A stretch of DNA of 64,000 nt from Nocardioides scoriae (GTDB lineage Bacteria > Actinomycetota > Actinomycetes > Propionibacteriales > Nocardioidaceae), in NCBI RefSeq assembly GCF_900104965.1, contig NZ_LT629757.1:3534001-3598000 (forward strand), given 5' to 3'. Shown here piece by piece: positions 63,400 through 64,000 of the stretch. Each line of letters opens with the position of its first letter. Position 1 is the stretch's first letter. The translations under genes were made by a program, and so were the position numbers. The notes beneath the pieces are model-generated. The model saw only the letters and a program-made list of their open reading frames with translations, was not told the DNA's origin and did not search any database.

Positions 63400-64000
63400 A
63401 TGATCTCCCCCGTGGAGCGACACGGCCCCGGGGCCACCGGCGTGGTCCGGCTGCAGCCGCTGACCCGACGCAAGGTGGCCTCGCTGGGGGAGCCCGGGCG
63501 GGCCTGGCTGGCCGACCTGCCGCGCGTGCTCGACGAGCTGGCCGAGCGCTGGGAGCTGACCTGGGAGCGCCCGCTGCCCGGCGGCAGCGCGTCGTACGTC
63601 GTGCGCGGGCGGACGCCGTCCGGCGAGGCCCGGGTGGTCAAGGTCGGCGTCCCCGACCTCGACGAGGAGCAGCCGCTCGAGGCGGAGGCGGCGGTGCTGC
63701 GGGCAGCGGGAGGACGGGGCTACGCCCTGCTCCACGACGACGCCCCCGAGCACCGCGCGCTGCTGCTCGAGTCGCTCGGCCGCTCGCTGCAGCAGGCGCC
63801 GGCCGAGCCCGAGGTCGTGCTCGACGTGCTGGTGGACACCCTGCGGGAGGCCTGGACGGTCCCGGTGGCGGCCGTGGGGACGGGCGGGTCGAGCGGTCCG
63901 GGCGGGGAGCCGAGGGCGCGGCAGCTGGCCCGGCTGGTCGCGACGACCGACGACCGGCTGGGCGGTGCCTGCCGGCCCGACGTGCGGCGGCAGGCGCTGA
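63400..64000 (+). CDS. APH(6)/hydroxyurea-type antibiotic kinase, N-terminal part (cut by window edge)
   Basis: The frame is open to the window end (about 200 residues). PLPGGSASYVVRGRTPSG is a glycine-rich nucleotide loop, RVVKVGVPD holds the ATP lysine, LEAEAAVLRAAGGRGYALLHDD and HRALLLESLGRSL follow, as in the streptomycin 6-phosphotransferase/hydroxyurea kinase family. The catalytic HGD and metal DxD motifs lie beyond the window. It might be a housekeeping relative rather than a resistance gene. ATG 63400 and GTG 63412 are both possible starts; it is divergent from the small membrane protein gene. Confidence 0.75.
   Translation, partial: MISPVERHGPGATGVVRLQPLTRRKVASLGEPGRAWLADLPRVLDELAERWELTWERPLPGGSASYVVRGRTPSGEARVVKVGVPDLDEEQPLEAEAAVLRAAGGRGYALLHDDAPEHRALLLESLGRSLQQAPAEPEVVLDVLVDTLREAWTVPVAAVGTGGSSGPGGEPRARQLARLVATTDDRLGGACRPDVRRQAL

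Overview
The window is high-GC (clearly above 70 percent) DNA with frequent GTG starts and 4-bp start/stop overlaps. It looks like a chromosomal segment of a Nocardioides-like actinobacterium. Supporting gene content includes a CysO-type sulfur carrier, a DUF3263 protein, a stand-alone GroEL under CIRCE elements, an NnaR-type HemD/winged-helix regulator and OtsA/OtsB trehalose synthesis. I see no phage, transposase, CRISPR array or plasmid functions. The assignment rests on gene style and content, not on a database search.

Left part (1-24 kb): the N-terminal part of a C39-type secreted peptidase; cysS-rlmB-metallophosphoesterase; a sortase with a lipobox; tRNA-Thr(TGT); a SpoIVB-type S55 serine peptidase; selO; a pair of CNNM/CBS membrane proteins; a large secreted subtilase. 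These are followed by a DeoR regulator, binding protein, two permeases and a polyol dehydrogenase that together form a polyol import and oxidation operon without its own ATPase. Then come pyridoxal kinase, a DOPA-type extradiol dioxygenase and uracil-DNA glycosylase.

Middle (24-48 kb): hydrolase; PLP decarboxylase plus GPH symporter; MatC-like carboxylate carrier; potassium channel; SGNH hydrolase; PHA-synthase-like hydrolase with a lysine-rich tail; FMN/FeS glutamate-synthase-like protein; a 630-bp repeat island; otsA, an oxidoreductase, DUF3263, LytR_C and otsB. Next is a SAM-I riboswitch in front of a threonine-synthase-like gene and cysO. This pairing fits a sulfur-carrier route to homocysteine better than plain threonine synthesis and is the most interesting metabolic unit here. 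After it come PPOX, OsmC, ATP-grasp and SGNH proteins, an amino-acid permease and groEL behind two CIRCE elements.

Right part (48-64 kb): a seven-gene nitrate assimilation operon on the minus strand (narK, nasA, FAD/BFD reductase, nirB, nirD, nnaR, cbiX) behind one GlnR-type box. It imports nitrate, reduces it to ammonium and supplies siroheme iron insertion and regulation. Azoreductase/HxlR, AlkB, a MocA-like nucleotidyltransferase, two small proteins and the start of an APH(6)-like kinase follow.

Three signals cut across the window. At least 12 genes carry a TANNNT box 6-7 nt before the start codon, as expected for leaderless mRNAs. A REP-like hairpin family with covarying stems sits at 12.1, 34.2-34.8 and 58.4 kb, the last copy in frame inside nasA. 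A 34-bp perfect palindrome lies in a cluster of GACGTC sites behind groEL.
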